This document shows positions 1-6,317 of a stretch of 7,722 nucleotides of DNA, piece by piece. The DNA is from Bacteroidales bacterium. GTDB taxonomy: Bacteria; Bacteroidota; Bacteroidia; Bacteroidales; VadinHA17. Below the pieces are notes generated by a model that worked only from the letters and a program-made list of their open reading frames with translations, ran no database searches and was not told the origin of the DNA. Made by a program: the position numbers and the translations under genes. The stretch lies in assembly GCA_030692905.1 (NCBI GenBank), contig JAUYBT010000239.1, positions 1 through 7,722 of the forward strand, written 5' to 3'. Position 1 is the first letter of the stretch. Each line of letters begins with the position of its first letter.

Positions 1-621
1 AAAGACCTTAATAAATATAAGCAGGAATTCATAACCGACAGGGACCTTGACACTCTGGCACAGGCTGTCAAAGATTCTGATCTTTTCCTTGGTCTTTCTG
101 CTGCCAATATGATGACCAAAGATATGCTGGCTTCAATGGCAAGTAATCCTATCGTTTTCGCAATGGCTAATCCCAATCCGGAAATCTCCTTCGAGGATGC
201 AATGGCTACACGTAATGACCTGATTTTTGCTACAGGAAGATCAGATTATCCAAACCAGATTAATAATGTACTGGGATTCCCGTTTATATTCCGGGGTGCC
301 CTTGATGTTAGAGCTTCAACAATAAACGAGGAAATGAAGCTTGCTGCTTCAAAAGCTCTTGCTGCACTGACAAAAGAGCCGGTACCTGATTCAGTATTAG
401 TAGCTTATAATATCGATAAACTTAAATTCGGAAAAGATTATATTATTCCAAAACCACTTGACCCAAGACTAATATCATGTGTGGCTCCGGCAGTTGCTAA
501 AGCAGCAATGGATAGCGGTGTTGCAAAATATCCTATAAGTGATTGGGATGCATATAAGAAAAGTCTCGACAGAAGGCTAAGTGAGCACATAAAAAAGATA
601 GGTGAATGTAGTGGGGTATAA
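1..621 (+). CDS. maeB: Malic enzyme (malate dehydrogenase, oxaloacetate-decarboxylating), C-terminal part
   Basis: Oxidative decarboxylation of malate to pyruvate with NAD(P)+, a cytoplasmic enzyme linking C4 acids to pyruvate and reducing power. The frame is open from base 1, so the N-terminal half, including the catalytic malate-binding part, lies outside the window; 206 residues are visible. They match the NAD-binding domain of bacterial malic enzymes: a segment like 'DLFLGLSAAN' (visible residues 28-37), 'ANPNPE' (56-61), and the family hallmark 'TGRSDYPNQ' (78-86) followed by 'GFPFIFRGALDVRA'. The protein ends shortly after the 'DWDAYKKSL' segment. In MaeB-type enzymes this is about where a C-terminal phosphotransacetylase-like domain begins, but here a stop follows and only 44 bases separate it from the next gene, so this is a single-domain form. 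NAD versus NADP preference cannot be judged. It is convergent with the downstream gene. The family call is firm; the symbol is less so. Confidence 0.93.
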   Translation, partial: KDLNKYKQEFITDRDLDTLAQAVKDSDLFLGLSAANMMTKDMLASMASNPIVFAMANPNPEISFEDAMATRNDLIFATGRSDYPNQINNVLGFPFIFRGALDVRASTINEEMKLAASKALAALTKEPVPDSVLVAYNIDKLKFGKDYIIPKPLDPRLISCVAPAVAKAAMDSGVAKYPISDWDAYKKSLDRRLSEHIKKIGECSGV

Positions 622-665
622 AACTCAGGGCGCAGAGGGAAGGCAGTGTGATTAAACTGAAATAA

Positions 666-1388
666 TTAAAATTTCTGTGTTTTGTTTTTCCTCTCGGTAA
701 TTTGTTGCCCGATCTTTTTCTCAAACATTGTTACAATAAGATCCGATATTCCCTGAATGGTGAATGAACTGCGGTTTATTGTTGAATCGAACAGATAATC
801 AATATTCAACGGTTTCTTATCAAGGAATGCCCTGATCAGATTGAATCTTTTTTCATCGGTATCAACAACATACTCCTCGGCAGTTTCTATATCCATTCCC
901 TTCTTTTTCATTACATTCTCAACCCTCCAGTAAAAGGGCGCAATAAGCCGGATATGAAGTGCATCGGTAATTTCATGGGCTATTGAGACACCACCTCTTC
1001 CAACCAGAATAATATATCCCTCTTTACAAATAGAAAGGACAACATCTTTAATAGCTTTTTTTACCCTCAGATCGCTTACAAAACCATCTGAAAAAGCCAT
1101 TATCATCTCCGAAATATTGGATAATTCAATTCCTTTATAGAAATTTTCAACACGCTGAGTATCTGTATTCAATTCCTTTGCTATGGCATAAATAATATCC
1201 TTATCGACCCATCTCCATTTTGTTATACCATATTTACGGTTAAGGTCATCAACCAGAATAGCCGCTACCTGGCGGGCATCGCTTCCTGTTAATCGTGAAA
1301 GTGTAATTACAGGACCATCATCAGCAGGAGGCTTATTTAATATAGACTCTCTGTACCGACCATCAAAATAATCAAAAAATTTTTCCAT
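666..1388 (-). CDS. Cytidylate-kinase-like P-loop protein
   Basis: A 240-residue protein of the cytidylate-kinase-like family (nucleoside monophosphate kinase fold), presumably cytoplasmic; the true substrate is unknown. Visible elements: beta strand and phosphate-binding loop 'VITLSRLTGSDARQVA' (residues 27-42), 'WRWVDKDIIYAIAKEL' (58-73, matching the 'D+ELI' region), 'YIILVGRGG' (125-133), 'HIRLIAPFYWRVENVM' (145-160, the LID-side arginine strand), 'DTDEKRFNLIRAF' (176-188) and 'NIDYLFDSTIN' (195-205). The start was chosen at 1388 rather than 1436 because an AAAGGAG sequence lies nine bases upstream and the extra 16 residues look non-coding. The P-loop lacks the usual second glycine pair (GSGGR or GAGxH in relatives, GSDAR here), so canonical CMP kinase activity is doubtful. 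It is convergent with the malic enzyme and divergent from the lipoprotein region; no functional partner is apparent. Confidence 0.85.
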   Translation of the reverse strand: MEKFFDYFDGRYRESILNKPPADDGPVITLSRLTGSDARQVAAILVDDLNRKYGITKWRWVDKDIIYAIAKELNTDTQRVENFYKGIELSNISEMIMAFSDGFVSDLRVKKAIKDVVLSICKEGYIILVGRGGVSIAHEITDALHIRLIAPFYWRVENVMKKKGMDIETAEEYVVDTDEKRFNLIRAFLDKKPLNIDYLFDSTINRSSFTIQGISDLIVTMFEKKIGQQITERKNKTQKF

Positions 1389-1397
1389 TTGATTTGT

Positions 1398-1404
1398 CTC
1401 CTTT
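1398..1404 (-). promoter_or_regulatory. Shine-Dalgarno site deciding the start of the kinase-like gene
   Basis: Read on the minus strand this is AAAGGAG, nine bases before the ATG at 1388. It is the only clear Shine-Dalgarno match in front of a gene in this window; the others start in A-rich context. It supports the 240-residue start over the longer in-frame ATG at 1436. Confidence 0.7.
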
Positions 1405-1462
1405 CCTGATAATTTAATTAAGATGCTGAAATACAAAGCGTATTATAACTTGTGAATGAATT

Positions 1463-1489
1463 ACTTATCCCGTTAAATTGACGGATGAG
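1463..1489. other. Imperfect inverted repeat in the divergent intergenic region
   Basis: The arms TTATCCCGT and ACGGATGAG flank TAAATTG. They pair over about eight bases with one bulged C and one G-T pair. No T-tract follows on either strand, so it is not a terminator. It lies about 75 bases upstream of the kinase-like start on one side and about 60 bases upstream of the small peptide on the other, where an operator for either promoter could sit. The role is a guess. Confidence 0.25.
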
Positions 1490-1550
1490 ATATGTTTAAT
1501 CCCAGAGCAATTCCACATGAATTATAAACGATATAAATTACGAAAAAAAA

Positions 1551-1664
1551 ATGAATCCTGTATTTTTTTTTATCGTGATATTCTTTATATTCATTATAAT
1601 AATAATTTTAACTGCCAATCGTTCCATGACTATCCAAAATGGTCCGATTTTTGAGGATCAGTAG
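1551..1664 (+). CDS. Possible 37-residue single-pass membrane peptide
   Basis: A short reading frame starts ATG at 1551 after a run of nine A bases and ends TAG at 1662-1664, 15 bases before the lipoprotein start. The translation begins 'MNPVFFFIVIFFIFIIII', an uninterrupted hydrophobic stretch (about residues 4-21), then a polar tail ending 'GPIFEDQ'. This is the layout of a small single-span membrane protein with a short hydrophilic C-terminus. I recognise no family. AT-rich intergenic DNA easily encodes Phe/Ile/Leu runs by chance, so this may be spurious. In favour are the A-rich start context typical of Bacteroidota, the clean change from hydrophobic to polar, and the close same-strand spacing to the lipoprotein gene. 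Confidence 0.35.
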   Translation: MNPVFFFIVIFFIFIIIIILTANRSMTIQNGPIFEDQ

Positions 1665-1679
1665 ATTAATTAACTTTAA

Positions 1680-2222
1680 ATGAAATCATCTCTGAAAAAA
1701 ATATTTCTTATTGTTCTATTGGTCTTGTTAATAACAGGATGCAAAAAGAATTATATCATCAGCGATAAGCAGGCAATCCTGTTTCAGCTTGAATATGTCA
1801 ATTATGCCTGGGGTTATCAGCACAATGGCTTTATTATCGACAATGAAGGTAATGTTATGACATATAGTAATCCGGAAGATTGGAATTTTCCTGACAATGA
1901 CTTTACTCTTAGTGAAAGCCAGGTTGCTGAAAACATTAATAAATGCATACAAACCGGCAAAAATATCCCAAAAGAAGAGCTTCAGAAATATACATATTAC
2001 ATTAAAAACATCGCTTCAAGCAAGATAACTGCTTTAAAAAATGTAGCAGCAGATGCAGGATCATTAGAGTTTATCTGCTACCAGTTTTCGGAGAGCACCG
2101 GAACTTATAAAGGTTACCTTATTAAAATGGAAGGTGATTTTACCTGCGAAAACCTGAATTTCTATTCCAAGAAAGTTGCCGCATGGATGAGAGATATCGG
2201 TAACAGTATAGCCAAAAATTAA
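1680..2222 (+). CDS. Uncharacterised lipoprotein
   Basis: A 180-residue protein with a type II signal peptide: positively charged start (MKSSLKK), hydrophobic core (residues 8-18) and lipobox LITGC with the lipidated cysteine at position 21. The residues after it (KKNY) do not resemble the acidic surface-export signal of Bacteroidota, so a periplasm-facing position is likelier. The mature part is mixed alpha/beta in character. It has an aromatic segment 'EYVNYAWGYQHNGFIIDNEG' (38-57) followed by 'NVMTY', resembling a short beta-hairpin, a charged helical middle (77-122), and three cysteines (89, 133, 156) that could form a disulfide. I do not recognise a named family and cannot assign a function. 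It begins 15 bases after the possible small membrane peptide; a 140-base gap separates it from the NfeD gene, so it is probably not part of that operon. Confidence 0.85.
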   Translation: MKSSLKKIFLIVLLVLLITGCKKNYIISDKQAILFQLEYVNYAWGYQHNGFIIDNEGNVMTYSNPEDWNFPDNDFTLSESQVAENINKCIQTGKNIPKEELQKYTYYIKNIASSKITALKNVAADAGSLEFICYQFSESTGTYKGYLIKMEGDFTCENLNFYSKKVAAWMRDIGNSIAKN

Positions 2223-2280
2223 ACCATCTTCTTTCCCCGTAGTAACTTCCGATCCAAATAAAAAAATGGCTCACAGGATT

Positions 2281-2288
2281 TATTTTTG
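2281..2288 (+). promoter_or_regulatory. Possible Bacteroidota -7 promoter element for the NfeD-slipin operon
   Basis: TATTTTTG is an exact match to the Bacteroidota -7 consensus TAnnTTTG and lies about 75 bases upstream of the NfeD start in the only sizeable gap before the operon. A -33 TTTG at the expected 19-21 base spacing is not present, and such a short match is common in AT-rich DNA, so this is weak. Confidence 0.22.
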
Positions 2289-2362
2289 AGTTTTCTGCTG
2301 TTTTTATTATATCTTTACTTCATTCAAAACAATTTTTCCGCTAATAATTTAAACTATTCGTT

Positions 2363-2815
2363 ATGATTGCAAACATTTTTTCCAGGCCTGAACTATTTTG
2401 GTTCCTTATAGGCCTGGTTCTGTTTCTGCTCGAATTAGTCATTCCCGGTTTTTTCATTTTTTTCTTCGGCCTGGGAGCATGGATTACTGCTCTGGTTTGT
2501 CTGATTGGGGAACCCGGAACCAATCTGCAAATAATAATTTTCGCTTTAACTTCCGTTCTTTCTCTCATTGCACTCAGAAGAATTATTCAGGAGAAATTCT
2601 TCTACAGCAAGGGAAACCTGTCTGATGAGGTTGAGGATGAGTTTACAGGAAAAGAGGCTCTGACTACTACCGATATTGGTCCTGACAAGAAAGGAAAAAT
2701 CGAGTTCAAAGGCACAACCTGGAAAGCTGAATCTAAATCAGAAATTAAAGAAGGACAAACAGCTATCATCATTGAAAAAGAGAATTTTACATTAATAGTT
2801 AAACCTAAAAAATAA
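2363..2815 (+). CDS. NfeD-type membrane protein (short form)
   Basis: A 150-residue inner-membrane protein of the short NfeD class, partner of SPFH/slipin proteins. Three hydrophobic segments (about residues 11-27, 28-48 and 54-71) include the characteristic 'LELVIPGFFIFFFGLGAW'. They are followed by a soluble C-terminal OB-fold domain (about 92-148) with 'GKIEFKGTTWKA' (111-122), matching the usual G-x-V-x-x-x-G-x-x-W-x-A pattern. The N-terminal ClpP-like serine protease domain of long NfeD proteins is absent, so no proteolysis is expected from this protein. It lies five bases before the paraslipin gene, the classic NfeD-slipin pair, thought to organise membrane microdomains or support membrane protein quality control; the exact role is not settled. 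There is no Shine-Dalgarno site at the start. Confidence 0.9.
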   Translation: MIANIFSRPELFWFLIGLVLFLLELVIPGFFIFFFGLGAWITALVCLIGEPGTNLQIIIFALTSVLSLIALRRIIQEKFFYSKGNLSDEVEDEFTGKEALTTTDIGPDKKGKIEFKGTTWKAESKSEIKEGQTAIIIEKENFTLIVKPKK

Positions 2816-2820
2816 TTAAA

Positions 2821-3759
2821 ATGGAAGGATCCAGCTCTACTTTTATTCTTATTGGGGTAATCTTTTTAGGATTTTTCCTGATTGCATCTATGATTAAAAT
2901 TGTTCCCCAGAGAACAGCAATAATCGTTGAAAGACTCGGAAAATACAGGGCAACCTTTACAGCAGGTTTCCAGATACTTATCCCTTTTATCGATAAAGTA
3001 AGGTACAGACACACGCTTAAAGAACAGGCAATTGATGTCGCACCACAGATATGTATCACACGCGATAATATCGCAGTTGAGGTTGACGGTATCCTTTACC
3101 TTCAGGTTCTGGATCCTCAAAAAGCTTCATATGGAATTGATAATTACAGATTTGCTTCAATACAGATAGCCCAGACAACAATGAGGAGCGTTATTGGCAA
3201 GCTCGAACTTGACAGAACATTTGAAGAACGTGAAACAATTAACGTATCTATTGTTGAAGCTGTTGATAAAGCCAGTGAGCCATGGGGTGTTAAAGTATCA
3301 CGTTACGAGGTTAAAAATATTTCGCCTCCTCAGAGCATTAAAGATGCTATGGAAAAACAGATGAGGGCTGAAAGGGAGAAGAGAGCTGTTATTGCTGAAT
3401 CGGAAGGAACAAAACAGGCTAAGATAAATAATGCAGAAGGCGACAAGCAGGAGTTGATTAAAAAATCTGAAGGCGAGATGCAGAAGCGTATCAACGAGGC
3501 TGCAGGACGTGCTTCAGAGATCGAACAACTTGCAAAGGCAACCGCGAATGGCTTAAGAGCAATATCTTCAGCTATATCTGAAGAAAACGGTTTAAATGCC
3601 GTTAACCTGAGAATAGCTGAACAATATCTTATGGAGTTTGGAAAGCTGGCCAAGATTAATAACACATTAATAATTCCGTCGAATCTTACTGACATCGCAG
3701 GCATTATTGCAACTGCCACTTCGGTGTTCAATGAGACGAAGGATAAGAAGATTAAATAG
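2821..3759 (+). CDS. Paraslipin, SPFH/stomatin-family membrane protein
   Basis: A 312-residue membrane-anchored scaffold protein that forms oligomers at the inner membrane, probably with the NfeD protein encoded just upstream. In order: one N-terminal hydrophobic anchor (residues 8-27); the SPFH/Band 7 domain (about 28-185), beginning 'IVPQRTAIIVERLGKY' and including 'ITRDNIAVEVDGILYLQV' (79-96) and the slipin-typical 'ISPP' (167-170); a charged coiled-coil (about 178-245) with spaced ESEG, NAEG and KSEG units; and a C-terminal block 'AEQYLMEFGKLAKINNT' (266-282) plus 'IIPSNLTDIAG' (284-294). This C-terminal region marks the paraslipin (SLP-2-like) branch, also seen in E. coli QmcA, rather than eukaryotic stomatin. 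Length is normal for the family. The start has A-rich context (AATTAAAATG), and a rho-independent terminator follows about 20 bases after the stop. Confidence 0.93.
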   Translation: MEGSSSTFILIGVIFLGFFLIASMIKIVPQRTAIIVERLGKYRATFTAGFQILIPFIDKVRYRHTLKEQAIDVAPQICITRDNIAVEVDGILYLQVLDPQKASYGIDNYRFASIQIAQTTMRSVIGKLELDRTFEERETINVSIVEAVDKASEPWGVKVSRYEVKNISPPQSIKDAMEKQMRAEREKRAVIAESEGTKQAKINNAEGDKQELIKKSEGEMQKRINEAAGRASEIEQLAKATANGLRAISSAISEENGLNAVNLRIAEQYLMEFGKLAKINNTLIIPSNLTDIAGIIATATSVFNETKDKKIK

Positions 3760-3778
3760 AAATAAATAGCTCTAATTT

Positions 3779-3812
3779 AAGGTGGTGCCTCGTTTAAGAA
3801 GCCACCTTTTTT
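3779..3812 (+). terminator. Rho-independent terminator of the NfeD-slipin operon
   Basis: The stem AAGGTGG (3779-3785) pairs perfectly with CCACCTT (3802-3808), plus a closing T-G pair, with a loop of about 14 bases and a run of six T (3807-3812). On the minus strand the stem is followed by AAATTAGAGC rather than a T-run, so it acts mainly on plus-strand transcription. Confidence 0.85.
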
Positions 3813-3817
3813 ATTAA

Positions 3818-3857
3818 TTATTGGGTTATTGGGTTATTGAGTAATTGGGTTATTGGA
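3818..3857. repeat. 8-bp tandem repeat array 1 (TTATTGGG units)
   Basis: Five contiguous 8-base units: TTATTGGG, TTATTGGG, TTATTGAG, TAATTGGG, TTATTGGA. The array begins a few bases after the slipin terminator. Re-phased as GGGTTATT, it is complementary, with G-T wobble, to the units of array 2 on the other side of a 13-base spacer. The unit length is not a multiple of three and no gene covers it. Confidence 0.9.
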
Positions 3858-3870
3858 ATCTTAAACCAAA

Positions 3871-3912
3871 GACAACTTAATAACTTAATAACTTAATAAC
3901 TATTAATAACTT
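3871..3912. repeat. 8-bp tandem repeat array 2 (AATAACTT units), running into the hypD stop codon
   Basis: The units are GACAACTT, AATAACTT, AATAACTT, AATAACTA, then two T bases, then AATAACTT. On the minus strand the unit reads AAGTTATT. The unit next to the gene supplies the last codons of the glycyl radical enzyme: its stop (3903-3905) and the preceding Ser and Tyr codons lie in the repeat. Together with array 1 it forms a long imperfect inverted repeat in the convergent intergenic region. No T-rich terminator for the minus-strand gene is otherwise visible here. Confidence 0.88.
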
Positions 3913-6272
3913 TCATATTCCGTTCTTTTGATGATCTCATTCTGAAGATCCTCACCAAGATCATTAAAATAATCACTATACCCTGCTACCCGCACAATTA
4001 AATCACGATATAGCTCGGGATGCTTTTGTGCATCCTTCAGAGTTTCTGCATTTACCACATTAAACTGGATATGATGACCATCTAGACTGAAATAGCTGCG
4101 TATCAAGGCTGTAAGGCAATCATAGCTATCTTCATCTTCAAAAAACTGTGGTGAGAATTTCTGATTAAGAAGTGTACCTCCTGTACGCAGGTGATCGATT
4201 TTTGAAGCAGACTTAATGACCGATGTTGGTCCTTGTTTATCAACTCCCTGGCTGGGTGATATACCTTCTGACAGTGGTTTATGTGCTTTCCGGCCATCAG
4301 GAGTTGCGCCGATTACACTTCCAAAATAGACATGTGAGGTTGTTGGCAGCATATTAATCCGGTGGACTCCTCCTCTTGATGTTGGTCTGCCATTCACGGC
4401 ATCATAATAGATCTCAAAAACAGCTACTGCCTGCTGATCGGCATAATCATCATCGTTTCCGAATTTCGGAGTGTTATAGATCATCTCATACTGAACCTGT
4501 TCATATCCGTTAAAATCGGCATCGAGTGCTTTTGTTAACTCTTCCCATCCGAACTTCTTATTATCAAAAATATTATACCGGATTGACGTCAGCATATCTG
4601 TGATACTGCCAAGACCAACACCCTGTATATATGATGTATTGTATCTTGCACCTCCTCCGTTATAATCTTTGCCGCTGGCAATACAATCTTCAACAAGTAA
4701 CGATAAAAACGGGACAGGCAGGCAGCTTGCGAATGTTTTCTCAATCACATTATTGCCTCTTATCTTTATGTCAACAAAGTAGTTAACCTGCAACTTAAAA
4801 GCTTTCATAAGATCTTCAAAACTCTTATACTCATGAGCATAACCTGTCTCAAATCCTATAAGCTTGTTTGTCCTTTTATCAAATCCGTTATTCAATGTGA
4901 GCTCCAGAACTTTTGGCAGGTTGAAATAACCTGTCAGCCAGGATGCCTCTGTTCCAAAAGCTCCGGTCTCTACACATCCTGAAGCACCACCATTACGTGC
5001 ATCAACGATACTTTTTCCCTGTCTCAGCATCTCCTGGATTATTGCGTCGGTATTAAAGCATGAGGGTTGTCCGAAGCCGGTTCTGATTATATCAAGGGCT
5101 TTGTGTATGAACCTGTCGGGGCTTTTTTTGCTAATCTGTACCATCGAACCGGGCTGAAGTATCCGCATCTCCTTAATAACATCAAGAAGAATATATGATA
5201 TTTCATTAACTGCGTCAGTACCATCGGGTTTGACACCGCCAAGATTGATAAGACAGAAGTCTGTGTAAGTATTGCTTTCGCTGGCCGTGACACCCATTTT
5301 TGGTGGTGAAGGATGGTTATTGAACTTTACCCAAAAGCAACAGAGAAGATCATACAATTCATCTGTGGAAAGTGAGCCTGCCTCCATCTCCTTTTTATAT
5401 ACGGGATAAAGATGCTGGTCAAGTCTGCCCGGATTGAAGGAGTCCCAGGGATTGAGTTCTGTTATAACTCCCAGATGAATGAACCAATAATGTTGAAGCA
5501 TTTCGTGAACGGTTTCCGGAGCATTTGCAGGTACCTTCCGGCATACAGCTGCCATCTTTAACAGCTCGTTCTTCCTATCAGAATTCTTTTCATTTGCAGC
5601 AAGTTTTTCCAGTTCATCTGCATGACGGTTCGCATACATTATTATAGTATCGCATGCTATATCCATTGCTTTAAGCTCTTCAAACTTTTCAAAAGCCTGT
5701 GTGTCAATATAAAAATCGAGAGCTGAAACGGATTCTTTTATTTCTTCCTTTAGTTTAAGAAATCCTGTCGTGAACATCTTGTAACCCAATACAGTATGTC
5801 CTGGTGCACGCTGTTCCTGGAATTCAGTGAACAGGCCGGCTTTGTATGCATTCATCCATTCATGAGTCATAAGGCTCATTATCCTGTCGCGGTTACTCTT
5901 TCCTTTCCAGAAAGGGATAATCTCTTTCTCATAAATGTTTTTCACCTCTTCATCAACCCTGAAGAAGACCTTTTCCCTTGAGTTAAGTATTTCCAGATCA
6001 ATCATGGAATGAAGGCTTATCTCCGGGTAAGTCGGGGTCTCCTTGGGTGCAGACCCCCTCTCTCCCACTATCAGTTCCCCTTCATTGATACATATCTTCT
6101 TATTTTTCAGAAGATATTCGAAGGCTTTTGCCCTTTTCAACGGAGCTGACAATTCACGGGCTTCATCGCTCTTATAAAACTGAGTCATCAGCAATGCTCT
6201 TTCTGCACTGATTTTTTCGACTGCATTCAGACTCTGCTCTCTTAATTGTTTGACTCTTGCTGATATTTTCAT
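3903..6272 (-). CDS. hypD: Glycyl radical enzyme, probable trans-4-hydroxy-L-proline dehydratase
   Basis: A 789-residue glycyl radical enzyme, predicted to remove water from trans-4-hydroxy-L-proline and give (S)-1-pyrroline-5-carboxylate in the cytoplasm under anaerobic conditions. It spans a full PFL-like domain and a C-terminal Gly-radical domain. Catalytic loop 'SGCVETG' (431-437) supplies thiyl Cys433 and base Glu435; the radical loop is 'RVAGYSDYF' (761-769) with Gly764. Residues I recall as substrate contacts or catalytic in C. difficile HypD (F152, H160, D278, S334, D339, C434, E436, Y450, T645, G765) all have an identical residue here exactly one position earlier. PFL itself has two adjacent cysteines, so PFL is excluded; the GCVE motif is shared with other dehydratase/lyase members, so a related activity such as the C-N-cleaving hydroxyproline enzyme HplG remains possible. 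The activase gene lies 45 bases upstream on the same strand. No pyrroline-5-carboxylate reductase is nearby. The name is unrelated to hydrogenase maturation HypD; pflD is a synonym. Confidence 0.88.
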   Translation of the reverse strand: MKISARVKQLREQSLNAVEKISAERALLMTQFYKSDEARELSAPLKRAKAFEYLLKNKKICINEGELIVGERGSAPKETPTYPEISLHSMIDLEILNSREKVFFRVDEEVKNIYEKEIIPFWKGKSNRDRIMSLMTHEWMNAYKAGLFTEFQEQRAPGHTVLGYKMFTTGFLKLKEEIKESVSALDFYIDTQAFEKFEELKAMDIACDTIIMYANRHADELEKLAANEKNSDRKNELLKMAAVCRKVPANAPETVHEMLQHYWFIHLGVITELNPWDSFNPGRLDQHLYPVYKKEMEAGSLSTDELYDLLCCFWVKFNNHPSPPKMGVTASESNTYTDFCLINLGGVKPDGTDAVNEISYILLDVIKEMRILQPGSMVQISKKSPDRFIHKALDIIRTGFGQPSCFNTDAIIQEMLRQGKSIVDARNGGASGCVETGAFGTEASWLTGYFNLPKVLELTLNNGFDKRTNKLIGFETGYAHEYKSFEDLMKAFKLQVNYFVDIKIRGNNVIEKTFASCLPVPFLSLLVEDCIASGKDYNGGGARYNTSYIQGVGLGSITDMLTSIRYNIFDNKKFGWEELTKALDADFNGYEQVQYEMIYNTPKFGNDDDYADQQAVAVFEIYYDAVNGRPTSRGGVHRINMLPTTSHVYFGSVIGATPDGRKAHKPLSEGISPSQGVDKQGPTSVIKSASKIDHLRTGGTLLNQKFSPQFFEDEDSYDCLTALIRSYFSLDGHHIQFNVVNAETLKDAQKHPELYRDLIVRVAGYSDYFNDLGEDLQNEIIKRTEYESY

Positions 6273-6317
6273 TGTACGCTTAATTATTATCTTAACCTTC
6301 CTTTTCTGTCAGGTTGT

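Noticed and set aside
627..640. GC-rich scrap GGGCGCAGAGGG between the convergent malic enzyme and kinase-like genes, resembling dispersed 'GCGCAGAGG' repeats seen in some environmental genomes.
   Set aside because: Only about a dozen bases match, with no second copy or inverted partner in the window, so it cannot be called a repeat from this sequence alone.
1389..1436. 16-residue longer start of the kinase-like gene.
   Set aside because: An AAAGGAG site is correctly spaced for the ATG at 1388, and it would lie inside the coding region if the longer start were used.
3818..3912. CRISPR-like array.
   Set aside because: The units are 8 bp, contiguous and without unique spacers; this is a microsatellite-type or palindromic repeat.
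5796..5981. 61-residue plus-strand frame opposite hypD.
   Set aside because: It lies antisense to a well-conserved part of the glycyl radical enzyme and has no protein-like features of its own.
3903..6272. Assignment of the glycyl radical enzyme as pyruvate formate-lyase or choline trimethylamine-lyase.
   Set aside because: PFL needs two adjacent catalytic cysteines, which are absent here. The set of HypD-specific residues at a constant offset, and the length, fit the hydroxyproline enzyme better than choline lyase.
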